Assembly: GCA_946902875.1 (NCBI GenBank) | Contig: OX336345.1 | Location: 8,959,395 to 9,023,394 of the forward strand | Source: Nematopogon swammerdamellus | Taxonomy: Eukaryota; Arthropoda; Insecta; Lepidoptera; Adelidae | Length of the DNA stretch: 64,000 nucleotides | Reading direction: 5' to 3' | Part shown: piece after piece, positions 10,911 to 24,155 of the stretch | How the letters are laid out: each line of letters opens with the position of its first letter | How positions within the stretch are numbered: the stretch's first letter is position 1 | The notes under the pieces: model-generated | The model's input: only the letters and a program-made list of their open reading frames with translations | Told to the model about the DNA's origin: nothing | Database searches by the model: none | Made by a program: the position numbers and the translations under genes

Positions 10911-11991
10911 TAACAGAGACGAGCTCTACAAGGTTCTAAGTATGCGTCTCCACTTTTAGAACTGACTGTCCAACCCACCTACCACCGAACCGCTAGCTAG
11001 CTACAACATATTTAGACCATATGAAAGTATGCACCAGAAAATTCTGAAGCCGACCCATGAGAATGTTCAATGAAATAGAGGTAACTATTTTACGCAAGCC
11101 CTATCCATCAATATCGAGTCGTGCCCGGCCGCAGGTGACTCACTCACTGGGTACATCGTTGAACCAGTACGTATGTAAAAATTATTTATAACAGTAGTTA
11201 GAACCTTGTTACCCACGCGCTTGAAGTGTTTAAGACAAGAATATAGAAGCTAGTGAGTATGGCAGTGTTATAAAGGCGTGCCTTCACTTTTAAGACACAC
11301 TCACTGGTTGTATTGTAAATTGGAGGAGCAATAGTACAGCCCTGTCACAATCAATATCTTTCTACGCGCCTCTCTCAATATTAAGCTATTCGAGCCTGTG
11401 CGGTATAACAAGGTTCTAAGGGTTTTCATATAGTTTATGTACGACCGTCCCTGGTGTCGATTGAATAAAATTCGCAATCCACACCGTTAATTGGACATAA
11501 AATGCATTAAACATATCGTCGACTAATTTAATTCGGTCATAAACTTAAACACTTGAAGCTTTAACATTTAAAATTTAATATAAAATGTTTAGCACTTACA
11601 CCTTTTTCTCTTTTCATTATCGATATTTGAAAGCGTTAGAAGTGACAGTGACCAGGGTTTTCAATGAATCCATGCAGGATGTTGCTTTTTGGAATTTCCT
11701 TGACTTTATGAGTATACTTAGTGTTCCAGTTTCATTGGATTACAAAAATGTAGGTTACCTCCTAGGATTTCAATTGCAAACTGGAGAGCTAATTATTATT
11801 GGTGAGATTGCCTTCAGAGCTCATTTGCTCAGGAGCTATGAACTCGCCTGCGGGTGTGAAAAATATCTTGAAAATTGTTATTATTCATAACAGCACCTAA
11901 GGTTGGTTTGTATTCAGCAGTGTTAAGTTATTGTACTAACAGCGATGAAGATGATAACGATAATGGCGATAGTGATAGATAACAATGACTA
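10911..11991. other. Anonymous sequence with one unassigned reading frame
   Basis: A 101-codon plus-strand frame at 11585-11890 (starts MFSTYTFFSF, ends ENCYYS) has a fairly normal amino-acid mix but no motif I recognise and no clear splice or poly(A) context. It may be chance. Confidence 0.3.
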
Positions 11992-12205
11992 TCCTTACCT
12001 ATAATAAAATCCAACGTCTGCTTTCTGTCTGTCTGTCTGTCCGCTTATAACTCGAGAACCACTGAACCGATTTTAATAAAACAAAATTCTACGGATAGCT
12101 TGATTCTTCCCATCAACTATAGGCTACTTACTATCACGCTAAATAGCTTATGAGGTTAGCAGTGAAGTGAAATATGAGAGCGGGCGGAGCCGCGGGCACA
12201 GCTTG
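11992..12205 (+). mobile_element. Short non-autonomous Helitron
   Basis: It starts TCCTTACCTATAATAAAATC (preceded by A) and ends with the GC-rich hairpin GCGGGCGGAGCCGCGGGC followed by ACAGCTTG and T. A TC start, a 3' hairpin and a CTRR-like end inserted between A and T are Helitron hallmarks. A reverse-oriented relative of nearly the same length is at 44657-44878. Confidence 0.75.
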
Positions 12206-12742
12206 TGAATTATATGTACATATGTGACGACTATATGTATTTCCTTCAAGATATGTAAACAAAACAAATGAAAACGCTTTGGTTTTAACGTTACAAATAT
12301 GTTTAAATTAAATGGAACAGTTACACGCTAAAAATAAAATAAAGTAAACGAGAAGTCAAATCAAAACGGAAACGGTAAAGCGTTCAATTAAAACACTGTC
12401 ACGATTCCTGAAAACATTCTGAAGAAAGCTTTTAGTGTGACCGCATAAACACACAACATTAATAAGACAAGTTAGACGTGCAGTTGGAAATGAACTGCCA
12501 GGATTTTGTCTGTAGAATTCATGATCGAAAACCGAGGAAAGAAAATTGTTCTGCTCCATATTACCTAAATTGACTTAATTCGGAGTAGTTGACAAATTAT
12601 TGTTTTTAATTAGATACCAAAGTTTTACTTTTAACGATCACGAAGTTGTAAGGTGAACTTCAATAATGTTAAAATTAAACAAATATAACATGTGTAAATG
12701 TGAATATATTGTAGTGTAGTGCAGTTTATAGTTCTAAATTAC

Positions 12743-12944
12743 AAATTCAAAAAACCCCCGACCCTTAAAAAGTTAAAAATAATTTCCATTTACTTACTTA
12801 AAGGAGTCGGTGGACCGCTAAGTAAATTCCCTCGCAGCTCTGAGTTTTTATATTTTATTTACTTAGCGGTCCCCCGACTCCTTTAAGTAAGTAAATGGAA
12901 ATTATTTTTGACTTTTTAAGGGTCGGGGATTTTTTTAAATTTGA
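12743..12944. mobile_element. Fold-back element with about 85-bp arms
   Basis: The left arm (12743-12827) has CCCCCGACCCTTAAAAAG and GGAGTCGGTGGACCGCTAAG. The right arm (12857-12944) is its reverse complement with few mismatches. The loop is about 30 bases. No target duplication is evident. Confidence 0.85.
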
Positions 12945-14439
12945 CTTTTATTTCAAGCTTTAAAAAAAACCGCATGCAACTCGGTCCACTTTTTAAGATA
13001 ATTTTTTTATTATTACTCAATTACCTGATTACAAACATAGCTAAGAACCATCCCGTTTTTTGCGTTGGGGGTTAAAAATAGGAGGACTGATCTTACGTCG
13101 CGCGTAAAAAACCTTGAGTGTTCTCTAAAAAAATGTTTTTATATAAATTAGATTCTTATTATGTGTCATGAATATGAATCATGATGGTGACATACACCAA
13201 GGCAGATGTTGATCTAATTTTTTATCGTAGTTTTGGCTCCGTACCAGCGTAAAGCCTATTGTGTTTTCTTACACCGCTAAATATCCATAATTACGGCATT
13301 TCTGGTAAAAAAAGATTTATGAAACAGTTAAGATCATTTACAACCTCTATCAAAGCACTAACACACCACAACATGGTCGCAGTTTCCATTCGTATGTATG
13401 AAGAAGTTCCAAGCAAAAAATAGTAATTTCCAGCGAAGCACCAGTCGAATGTTCTTTCAGTTCGAATGTCCCACGCCACAATATCGGTCATTTGGCCGTT
13501 AAGCCATCACGATCGGCCGTAAATTGTCGATAGCTCCAGGCGTGAATGATATACTGTTATTATCACACAAGGTTCTACAATATGCCAAGAAAACCAGCTA
13601 AGTGAGCATCACGCACAGAGGTTCCTAATAAAACTCGGCTTTATCGATGTCTGGGAACGTTCAAATAGAACTTCATCAACCCTAAGATGTCCTAGGGATC
13701 GCACACACAACTTATTATAGAATTCGCATGTTGTTCATCGTACTTAGAGTATTGCCACGGACACTCCCGAGGAAACAAACATATACACTATGTGTACGAA
13801 AGTGTACTTTCGTTTCCCAGCCTCCATTTACAACTCTGAACCAAAGTACAATAACGAGAATCGTGACCATCAGCGCAGGAATCGAAAAGTTAGATCCTGT
13901 TCATAATTTTATTTCAAGGTTTACGGCGGCGGCGTGTGAATACGTCCTAATAGAAGCCGAAGTCTGGATCTTCGAGAATTTTAATTTCTGGAATTCGGAT
14001 TCCACTTGATCAAATACCCTTCCACTGTTTGTTCAGTGTCTCGTCCACGTGGAAGAGCTTACACAAACACATTAAAGAATGTTGAAACATCGCATGTTTT
14101 CAGCAGCGGAAATTCCTGTTCGCAAGTTTGCTCGAGACTCGGATTTTAATTAAATCATTTGAGATTTGTTTTTTATTATGTTCGTCCACTGTGCGAGGAA
14201 CATAGAAGGCGTCAATTATCTAACTAACTTATCAAAATTAGGACTGTCGCAAAATCTATTGAACGACTCCAAGAGAAATCACTACCAGAAGGAATAAGGT
14301 TTTCTACTCACCGATGATGATAGATGATTGAATTTCAACTTTCGCGCTTTCAATAAAAATAAAGTCCTATTCAAAGTTAAAACAGGACCAAAATATTTAT
14401 ATTCAATATCTTAATTAGTATGTAATTTTTTTCCGGTAT
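12945..14439. other. No recognisable feature
   Basis: AT-rich, with short reading frames only. Confidence 0.4.
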
Positions 14440-14680
14440 AGGTGACTGATTGGCTGACCAGCCAATATCACCTCCAAGAAGTTATGGGCCATATCGGAAA
14501 CTTACCTTTTGGATTGCTGGCTCTACTGCACTAGATGAGAACAGAGCCGAGGCTGCTATGCGCCTATTTTCCATCCAGTACGATGATATCAACCCAGTCG
14601 GCTACAATTTGAGCCTACCTAGGTGTTAGGCACAAAGTAAGGGGCAAGTGAAGGGACATACAGTTTTACACCGGTTCCGA
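14440..14680 (-). mobile_element. Second SINE-like family (S2)
   Basis: It contains CAACCCAGTCGGCTACAATT and GAGCCTACC. The same order occurs at 57485-57715 (-), 32270-32560 (+) and 39690-39930 (+). In plus sense the body reads GGTTGGTACCACCGTACTGAATG and shares this block with the composite SINE. Confidence 0.65.
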
Positions 14681-17600
14681 ATGGTCAAGCAGCAGGTGTA
14701 GGTAAGCATGTAAAATTTTCTGTCAGAAAAAACTCATTCGTAAACGCCGGACCTCTCGCAAGAGAAGCCTGCGCCAAGACCACTCGCCACCCGCCGCTTA
14801 AATTTATTACCGTAAATTTAATACGCTGTATGTCGCTTTCAGAAGATCTAAAATCCATAAGGTTTCAAAACGCTAATAATAAAATAGCCTTCTGCGAGAT
14901 ACTCCAACACCTACATCCCATTAAGTACGTCCTAAATAGCTGAGATTGTTGAAATTCAAGCATTTGCCATCACCGGTGAGTAGAAAACATCAATAAAATG
15001 TTCGCGGTTTATGTCAGAGTGGCTCGGCATAGTGACTTATTTTTATAAGGCCACAAACTGACACAATATTAAATTTTAACGAGCCTGAAATGCGGCGAGA
15101 TGTCTCCGCCAGATGCTCTTCTTTTCGACTTCTAAGTCGGAGCGTGTATTCTGAACACGATGAGAGTTTAGTATCGAATACTTGAAAAAATTAAACATAC
15201 ATTTGAAATTTTTTAGTTAATTTTTTATTTTGATATATAAAAAACGCCAATCGTGTTTCTCAATGGTGTGCGCCGATACAACGGATTTTCACATTCTATT
15301 ATTTTACCTTTCAATTGTTTTTACACCAACTTTATCGGCAATCCTTTGTCAACTTTGTGTTGTTCAATGAGGAATATTCTCATTCATTTAATTTTAATTT
15401 CATTTAATTTAATTTCAAAATCTTCTCGATATCTACCAAGAACACATTTGATATTAAATGGTTGACAGAGTAGGGACGCAATATTTCAACTTCGCTGCCA
15501 TATTGCATTTGTGCTTCCGTCTGTTCAAAGAACATATTTCAAACTAGCAAATTGCGCAAAATATGAACCAGTATATTTGAATTAAAACGAATGAAAATAC
15601 ATAATTTCTTAGGTTGCTCCAAAACGGGCTCGTTAATTAAATGAAAGCATATTATTATATTAAGTTATTAATTAGCCTTCTCCTTCTTCTATCAGTCGCT
15701 AAGTGACAGCGCCAGTCGTGTGACGTGAATTCATACGATGCCGAAGCGTGCAGTTAAAAAAAATGGAACAAGTATACGACAAAAGTGCAAAAGCCATATC
15801 CATTTTAGCACTACTTTCTTTATATCTGACTGTAGTATGTTTTGCAAGACGGAGGAAAGTGACGTTCGGAATGTTGCCAGTTCCCCATAAATTTAAAATA
15901 GTCATGTGGTAGTCAATCGATATTTTCATCGATTCTTTAACTAATGATACGTTGTTGTAACCTCCAATATACCTAATTGTGTATTTGATTGACAAAACCT
16001 TCAGCTAAATTTACCCAGAAAAAAGTTAGGTTGGCAGCGATATAATAAAATTTTAACTTCTTCTGTACAATAAAGTTTTTCCTTTTACCAGTAATACATT
16101 GTATAATGTATTCAATCGTTTTGATTAAATAAATTGGGAAGTTCGGAGTGCATTATATGTATCTCATACAGAGAAAGAGAAACCAAACACTTTAACCAGC
16201 GTTACAGCTCTATAGAGTAGAGCAAACTTTCCGCCATTTGAACAGTAATTACGTCGCACGGAAACTTGCGGCTCAATCGGAGGGAAAATTCAGATCGTCG
16301 CGTCTGGAGGTAACGAGTACCTAGTCTCTAGGAGGAAACTCTTCAGCAAGCTGCGTCAGTTTATATGGAGTTGTGGAACTAAGCATTATTACTATGGCGC
16401 AGTCTTTTTCATGGAAATTCTTACTTTGTGTGATCGTGGATACGAAAATGTGGATATGGTATGGCGTACCTACTGATGAGGAATGGGATAAAGAAGAGGG
16501 ATTATCGTAGCAAATTCAAGACAAGAATTTTTTTTATCTTCCACATATTGGACATTATGAGCTGAACATAACACAATTTAGAGAATTTCACTAACTTTCC
16601 ATCTAACGAATTCGAATTCAAACTCTTTGGTAAACATTAGAATGTATTGATTCTTCTATTCAAGATCTGTCTCTCTGTAGGAGAGATTTAAAACATATCT
16701 AAAAAAATATTTACAATTCCTACAGACACACATATTTTCAGTAGAAAAGTGCATTGTTTATTATTGTTATATGTATGATTTCGTTTCGCTAGTTCTATTT
16801 TAATGCGAAGAATAACGTTAAGGGAAGGAGCCCGACGACGCGATCCAAAGCGGGAAAAGTGCGAAACCAAAACTTGCAACTTCTACCATTCCTACTCTCA
16901 TTACATAGCGGTTTATATTGTGCGAGGAAGTAACAGTATAGGTACATAATAGAAATCGTTAAAATATACTTACTATAATCATAATACACATATATCATAA
17001 TACATCATATTTACAATAATAACACATAGTTTGACCCAAGCACGAGGGATCTTACTAGCCTCAAAAATCGAGAATTTAAAAGTTCAGACAAGTCGAAAGT
17101 TTTCATTTCAACTAGCGTCTAGCTATGTAGGTCGTGGATGTGGTTTGACAGTAAAGAAGGTGATGTTACTCCCTCCTTCGTTAGAACTCCACCTTCGGTC
17201 TGCTTCCGCTTACGAGCACGCGATTATTCTAGTCGGACCAAGGAATTAAAAAGTATAGACTGGTCAATTCCTTGAGCAGGCGAAAATTTATTATGTTTTT
17301 TCATGTAAACCAACCTGGGTTGCTGTGGCCCAAAGGTGCAGTCGACGGAACGAACGGATTTGCGGACTTTGTTTTTGGTCCTCCGACCAGCGACCATGAT
17401 ATTACTCGTACCTGTAATTGATATTACCCTACAATTCATATGTGGCTTAGGACTGCAGACCATCAGTGAGTTTCGGGTCTCACACAAAGTCGGACGCCTC
17501 GGGTTGTATCGAGTCCAAGAATCTGCTATTTGTACAACTTACGATTATAAGTGGTGGACTTTTGAACTAACGCCTCTTTACCAACGCGCCGTCTCAAATT

Positions 17601-18090
17601 CTCAATCATATCGTATGAATTTATATATATTTTTGGAGGCAGGAAAAATGTCTATGGCAATGGCAGTTTTATCTTTTTGACTTCTTTGGGTTGGATAAAG
17701 GTCTGTATTTTCCTGGCTTTAGCACTCGCAGGTACACTCTAGTAGGACGTATTTGAGTAATAGGTCGAATTTGGGAAGGTTGAAATATTTTTCCATATAA
17801 TACGCATTAGATTTTGCTACGTACCTACGTAGTAGTTAGTGGTAATCCAACATGCATTCAGAGCATTGACTTAAAGTGAGATTTACATTTTTTATTGCAC
17901 TAGCCCTGGATAGCTGTACTCGAGGACAGAATCTCAGACACAGCCAATTTCACCAATTGAAGTATTGTAGATAGGGTGAGGACATATTCGGTTGGATAAA
18001 TACATTTGTGATGCTTAAATGTCTTCCTACGGATGTCCGAGGATCTGATTGCTCTTTACTGGCGCCAGTAACGTCGCAGTAGTCGAATAC
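14681..18090. other. Long anonymous stretch
   Basis: No repeat family seen elsewhere in the window and no recognisable protein motif. Frames such as 17336-17680 (114 codons) have no supporting signals. Confidence 0.35.
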
Positions 18091-18093
18091 TGG

Positions 18094-18376
18094 CTAAGGG
18101 TACAAACAAAGAGACCGCATGTTTCCCGCTTTAAGATTGCTGAACCCGGCCAGGCCGACGGGAGCGCTGAACATTTTTCCACAGTAGAAGAAGGTCGGCG
18201 CTTATCGGCGGCGCCTGGCCACAGATTATTAATAGTCACTTCGCCTGGCAGCGGCTGGTTACCGACGCCGACAAGTTTACCGGAAATGAATTGGGCACAA
18301 ACATGGCGAGATCAGGCTAGCCGTTTCAGATTTTCGATGCTGCCGGAAACCTACTTTATCTGTCTTTGTACCCTAA
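18094..18376. mobile_element. GC-rich MITE-like element with terminal inverted repeats
   Basis: The left end CTAAGGGTACAAACAAAGAG is mirrored at the right by TGTCTTTGTACCCTAAG, giving TIRs of about 18 bases. The interior is GC-rich compared with its flanks. No clear target duplication was found. A 149-codon frame over it has no known domain. Confidence 0.45.
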
Positions 18377-19196
18377 GAATGGTGGTAGCGAGAGGAGGGC
18401 ACATCGCTGCCATCTCGCCAGTCTTTCAGAATGATGTCGAGGATAATACAATGTGTTGCTCTAGCTCGAACAAAGCATTCATAGATGTCCATAGTTGATC
18501 GGGCAATGTATCATTTCTTTCCCTATGTAGTATAGGGTACATATATATTTTTTTAATTGGACGATTCTTGGTCGTGCCGGGTACACTGAACTGAATGAAT
18601 AGTATAGGGTATTTTCAATAGTCCTTTCGTCTGACAGAATTTTTTGACCGAACATTTGACCTAAAGTAAGGACTCGCCCTCAGGACAGATACGACTTAAC
18701 TTTGGCCTCGCTATTCGTGTGACGATAATGGAGAGCCCACGACGACGTGCGTAGGAAGCGAGTCTCTGTGTACTTTATGAGACGTTACGGATTAGGTTTC
18801 AACATGTCTAGATTAATGGACGTCTTTCTCTCTTCTCATTGTGACACAAAGTACAAAGTATTGTACAAAGATGCTTTTTGAAAAATAATATTTAGCACTC
18901 ACTAGCTTTTGATAGTGTCTTCGCTTGCGTCCAATTTTGGACGAATTTGCTAAGCTAGTACATACAGTTATCCCTACGGAATAAGGCATAGGCTAGGAGG
19001 GTCATGGAACGGCCGTACGTTAAACGTGGCGGCCGAAACCAAGATCCCTATACTTAGATAATTCCGTCATCAGGATTACGTTGAATGTGTCTGGCTGGCT
19101 GGACTGGGGTTACATACGATTGTACTCGTCTAATTAACCAAACTCTTTGTTCACTCTCTTGAACTGAGACTTTATATAGAAACTGCATTATTTATA

Positions 19197-19510
19197 CACA
19201 CCACACGCCGTATCCCGACAATCGGGGTAAGCAGAGTAATCGGTGTTGTGCTGCATGTACTCTCGTAAATTACAGCACTACATCGACCACCAAGTTTAGC
19301 AAAGTATTCCGAAATGATAACTAACTATCAGGCAGCAAGTAAGGCACGAAGGCCCACCTGCTGCGTGACTCGGTGGAAAGACCGCGTCAAGGTGAGAGGT
19401 GGCTAGCCTGTCGCCTTTATGCACGGCATCTTGTGCTCATCCCTTAGTCACCTTTTACGACATGCACGGGGAGAGATGCAGTGAGACTATTCTTATTATG
19501 TACTGACCCC
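19197..19510 (+). repeat. Dispersed repeat, family C
   Basis: It runs from CACACGCCGTATCCCGAC through AAATTACAGCACTACATCGA and ACGAAGGCCCACCTGCTG to TTTTACGACATGCACGGGGA. Copies are at 34167-34315 and 38826-39048, and its last part is at 29836-29918. Confidence 0.7.
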
Positions 19511-19574
19511 ACCCTTATTTATCCTAAGGCACGAATAAATAACAATACAATAACATAACGAAGACGGAAACAAA

Positions 19575-19660
19575 TTAAACAAATTAAAAATATTCTTGCA
19601 TCCTCGGGGCATCACGCATTGTCCTAAAGACAGCAAAGGCGACGAACTCAATTTCTGCTT
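19575..19660 (-). pseudogene. Internally deleted tail of the RPDG-type non-LTR element
   Basis: The minus strand reads EFVAFAVF and then continues directly with RTMRDAPRMQEYF. Two conserved parts of the 4030-4625 copy are joined with about 60 codons missing between them. Confidence 0.6.
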
Positions 19661-19959
19661 CATTGGACGTCTGGTCCAAAGCAGTGCATGCAGACATAAC
19701 ATAATGAAAATAAAAAACTAATGATAATGACATTTCTGGGTATCTTATTCCATGGTCGACGCTTATTTGCACGCTACCGTTACTATTGCCTTTCCCTGTT
19801 GATACGCCACGAGGCGATATTCTCTGCGAGTGCTCTGCGGAGGGAAACAATGAGAAACAAATAGAAGAACTTATAGAGAGATGAAAACTATTTAATAAAA
19901 ACTGTAAGAAATCGTATAGAACTGTGTAAATTGTAAAGCTTGTTAAAAGTTTCACTTCT

Positions 19960-20516
19960 AAAAATGCAATGCTATTTTGGTCTTTTGAAATAAGAAAAAC
20001 TAATTTGTATATTTGATTTCACAAGAAAACAATTTTACTTAATACATTATTTCAAGAATTTAAATTGGTTTTATTCTGTTCATACGCTTGTTTATTTAGA
20101 AAAATAAGTTAGATGAAAATAAGCAAATTTATCAAAAGCGACTCTACTACTACGTAACTAACGTAAACTTTTTCCTCGAACACAAAACGCAATTAATCTG
20201 AAATGTTACTTTGGAAAAACCGGATGACCCCTTTAACGAAGATGCAGCTTTTAGCAGCGATGTCGAAAGATATTAAAGATTGAGCGTTTCTCCTGAAATT
20301 GTCACCTAAATTCCTCATGGCAATTTTTTTTTTAATAGACCGCCGGCACGTGTAGCTTTGCCCAAAACCTCAATGGAAGATCAGACACAGCCAATAACAC
20401 CACTTAAGAGAGAGAAGCCTAAGAGAGGCGCCATGCCAGCTATAAGGCGGACGAAAAGGTCGCTGTCTAATTGATTAACACGCTTTTTGAAGATCTCCTG
20501 GTTATCAAGTTGTTGT
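19960..20516. other. No recognisable feature
   Basis: AT-rich anonymous DNA. Confidence 0.4.
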
Positions 20517-20903
20517 CAGCCTCGGTAGCTCAGTGGTGTGATCGGTCGACTGTCGTTCGTGATCATAAGCATACCTGGGCGCGGTTAGAACTTGGATGGG
20601 TGACCGTTTGGCCATTGGAGGCTGATCGTGGTTCGGTTTCCACGTAAGATTGCAGGTCCCTTCCATTCTTACCTTACTAGGTGGTAGGGTTTAACCCGGG
20701 TAGGGTTTTTAGCACAGCACTGAATGAAAGGTCTGTCGAAACGGCTATGTAAATAGTTCGTGTTTCCATCCAGTTCAATGTAGCCGAAACGACAAAATGG
20801 AAGCACTGACATGCCACCTTGTTCACCGTGGTATTATGGGCTAACATTACGGATATTGTAGGTGAAGTGGCCGACCGTGTCGGTTCCCCTAGGAAAAAAA
20901 AAA
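20517..20903 (+). mobile_element. Composite tRNA/5S SINE, full-length but older
   Basis: It starts TGTCAGCCTCGGTAGCTCAG and has the 5S-like segment at 20561-20607 (ACTTGGATGGGTGACCG kept, other parts mutated). GTGGTTCGGTTTCC follows at the B-box position, and it ends in an A-run. It shows the same order of modules as the copy at 7944, so the composite head is a family trait and not a one-off fusion. Confidence 0.85.
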
Positions 20904-20964
20904 TGGCACAACACAGGGATTGACAGGAACGATTTCAAAAGTGATACGTTCTCAGAAGTTGGGT

Positions 20965-21110
20965 GTCAATAACATATGGATGTTCGGGGCGTGTCATAAG
21001 GGTGTAGCGGATACGAATGGGGGAAGAGGAAAACCAATTCGTCAGAGCACCGGCCATGGTAGCTATAAAACAGTCTAAAGGAACATATTGTTCGCCTGTG
21101 GCGCAATGAT
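20965..21110 (-). pseudogene. LINE C-terminal remnant
   Basis: The minus-strand reading with YHGRCSDELVF and HPYDTP parallels FHGQCSEELFN at 47655-47720, so both derive from the same non-LTR family. Confidence 0.5.
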
Positions 21111-23570
21111 TCAAGCCCCTCCATGAGCTTGGGATCACAAATTAGGTGAATGGCTCGGCACACACCAATGAATTCAGGAAATATAATAGAGGACACACCT
21201 TTATCAACACGTAGGTACATAATATGTTTCGAGGCGTCTGAATTGTGTGAATGTATGAATCGACCAGACGATCGATGTTGAGGGCGACGAGACTAAAGAT
21301 GCAACAAAGCGTCCTTGAAATATGTACGAGGAGGTACAAAATGAAGCTAGGAGAGTCGGGAGTCGGGAGGAGTGCCAGTCAATCGAACGCGGGCGCTCAG
21401 TGGCGAGTGTGAATTGCCATGGTTGCATCAGTGATCGTTTCACAGTAATTTAATGCGCGCGCACCTCGGTTTTAGCCTTTTATGCGCCTTCAGCGCATAA
21501 CAGTACTTCGAGACGTCGTCGTCGGGAGACTAACTGATATGATATATGATGCCACCCACAGATCATTTGAGTTGGTTAGAGGGGAAGAGCAGGCGTAGTC
21601 GGCGCGCCGCCACCGATCGCAGTGCGGACAAAAATATCGTAAGTAGAAAGGTAATCGTGGTTTCAGTACAAATTCAATAGTGCGGCCGTTCCATGGCCCT
21701 GTTCCGTGCTCCAGCCCTAGGCTCAGGGAGTAATCCGCACCAACGATTGAGGAGAGTTTTAATCGCTGAGATTGACTGTCTGACACATAGATAAAACTAT
21801 TACCGACCCGTTGTGGTCGGTGTTTGCGAAAATTGCAAATTGTAAAAACAGAATGCTAAAAATTCAAATCACCTAACACCCTAACTTATCAGCAATTTAG
21901 CAAATTGAACACACACACACACACACCCTCACACACACCCTTACACACACACACACACCCTACACCACATTTTTCACAGCACATCAATGTACCTAATCAG
22001 AAGAACTGGGATGTATTGACATTTATTTTAATTCTAGTTACATAGGGAAACCTCTAATAGGTTTTATATTCTGTTAATACTGTTGGTTTGTGTACTGTAC
22101 AAACTGTTGGTTTTCTTAACAATAAATAAATAAAATAGATGAAAGAAGAAGAAGAAGATGCAACATGCAATTACAATTCAGAGATACGTCGCGTCGTCAC
22201 TCCGGTCCGGCGAAGTTGGTAACACGCTTTAAATTAAATATCTGAGTCGTAAGTTCAAATCTTGATAAGGGATGCATTTTTCTATTTTATTTTCGCCTTT
22301 ACAACTATCTATAATAAACAAATTGTGAGCGAAGTGCTAAGTACGGAAACAAACAAGACGAAATTGTGTCCATAAGACGAGCCATACGTAGAAAAATATA
22401 CAAAAGAGTCGCTAGAATACATCTATAGAACATAGAAATCATCTGATATACTTTATTTCATACTACGTCAGTTTCGTAGTTCTCGAATCTCGAATCCCTA
22501 TACTTCATGCAACTGAAAAACTAGGATTATTCTGCGTGAGAACCGAATTATTACTTGAATTTTTTGGAAAAAACAAACAAAATGTATAGTGGAAAAGTTG
22601 AAGTCGATTTAGTGAGCGCAGCTCTAGAAACTATCCGCTCTCGAGTGACCTTTCTTTTCTCTTTGTTGTCTGAAATAATAAAACTTTTTACAGCCTAGGG
22701 TTGACGAGATCTCCAGAATCTAGTCGTTTCGATGTCAAACCAAGATTGCGTGTAGTTATACAACCTAAATACAACACATACTACTGTAGGTTACATAAAA
22801 AAAAAACGGTCATAGCTGCATGCTGCAGTAAACATTATATCAAATTATGGTGAAATTAAAATTATATATATGACCTGAAACTTCACTTTTAAAGCGCGTG
22901 TGTCACTTTAAATTGTGACAGTGTTTCTAATGCTAGAGGTTTATAATGTTGCATTAATGACGGTTCTTTATGCTTACGAATTCCTGTTTCATTTTTCATC
23001 TCCCGTTTGAAGGTTTTTCGTCATGGGAGAATAATATAAATACTTCTCATACCGTTCTGGTGGACAATATTAATTATGCATCTAGACACTTTTCTGCGGA
23101 CTAGTCGCATAGTGCATTTTCTCCCAGTTAACTCGTGTGAATGAGCTTTGGTCACAGTTTATAAATTTTTAAAGGAACTATAGGGCTTGGGGTTTCCACC
23201 CCAAACCAAAAAATGCAATGGTTCGACCACCCAAAAAATTTTCTAGACTTTTTCCAATATTGGAATATCCTTTGATCGAATCTGACAACCCACCCAAATC
23301 TTCGGCACGCTCGCGCCCGTGCTGTTTTTGTTACCAGACTGGACACTGACTAATCAAATTCAAACAAGAAAAATAACTTTTGGTACCTAGCTTTGTTATA
23401 TTAATTTTTCTTCGCCTCTAGTCTTTAGTTTTCTTAACTCGTCGTGAACTATAACAAACGAGCGTTGGCTCTCGAAGCTTCCGGTTTCCTTGCCGGAGCA
23501 AACTATGTCCAGTGCAATGGTGTCAGTTAGGATAAAAGAATCCAAAAGAATAGAGAGGTGTCATAATTTC
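21111..23570. other. Anonymous sequence with a CA microsatellite
   Basis: A (CA)n-rich stretch lies at 21909-21960. Otherwise no supported gene or repeat is seen. Confidence 0.4.
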
Positions 23571-23573
23571 TGG

Positions 23574-24155
23574 CAGCCTCGGTAGTTTAGAGAGAGGTGC
23601 GTTTGATCCTCGATGTTAAGCACATCGGACTTATGATGGTTGATCGTACGACCGTTGAGGATCGGATTCCACGTAACACTGTAGTTCCGAAACTAGCACT
23701 GTAGTTAGAAAACGAAGAGTTTAGAAGGGGTAGTCCAACAAGTTATACTATCATCGACAAAAATAAAAATAAATTTGTTATACTTATTTGTGGCATTTTA
23801 TTTTGATCAAAGTACAAACGCGCAAGTACAAACTTTACTGCAAGGCAAAGTCTGCTCGGACTTCCGAAGCGTCCGTGTGTTGCGATTGGTTCATTCCCAA
23901 TTCGCGTGCACCCACCTGCCAGGACCCCTGCGGACCAGATCTGAGGGTTCAACCCACTGAATTGCCCCAATTCAGTGTTAAACCTGTCCGGATTCCTACT
24001 ATCGAACCGAATGAAGGGTCGAATCGAAACGGCTATGAAAATTCTTCAGTTCCGTGCAGCCGGCACGGCACGACCAAAGGCAGAAGTACATCAAAGTATG
24101 ACCGGCTAATATCACGGGTGTGGCAGGTGATGTGGACGACCATGTCAGGGTGTTC
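23574..24155 (+). mobile_element. Highly diverged composite SINE remnants
   Basis: GCAGCCTCGGTAG and GATGTTAAGCACATCGG recall the SINE head (to about 23690). Around 24010-24150 ATCGAAACGGCTATG, GCCGGCACGGCACGACC and GGTGATGTGGACGACC follow the SINE body. The middle is unrelated or too diverged. Confidence 0.5.

Noticed and set aside
18049..18498. 149-codon protein
   Set aside because: It spans a TIR-bounded GC-rich element and its flanks with no recognisable domain.
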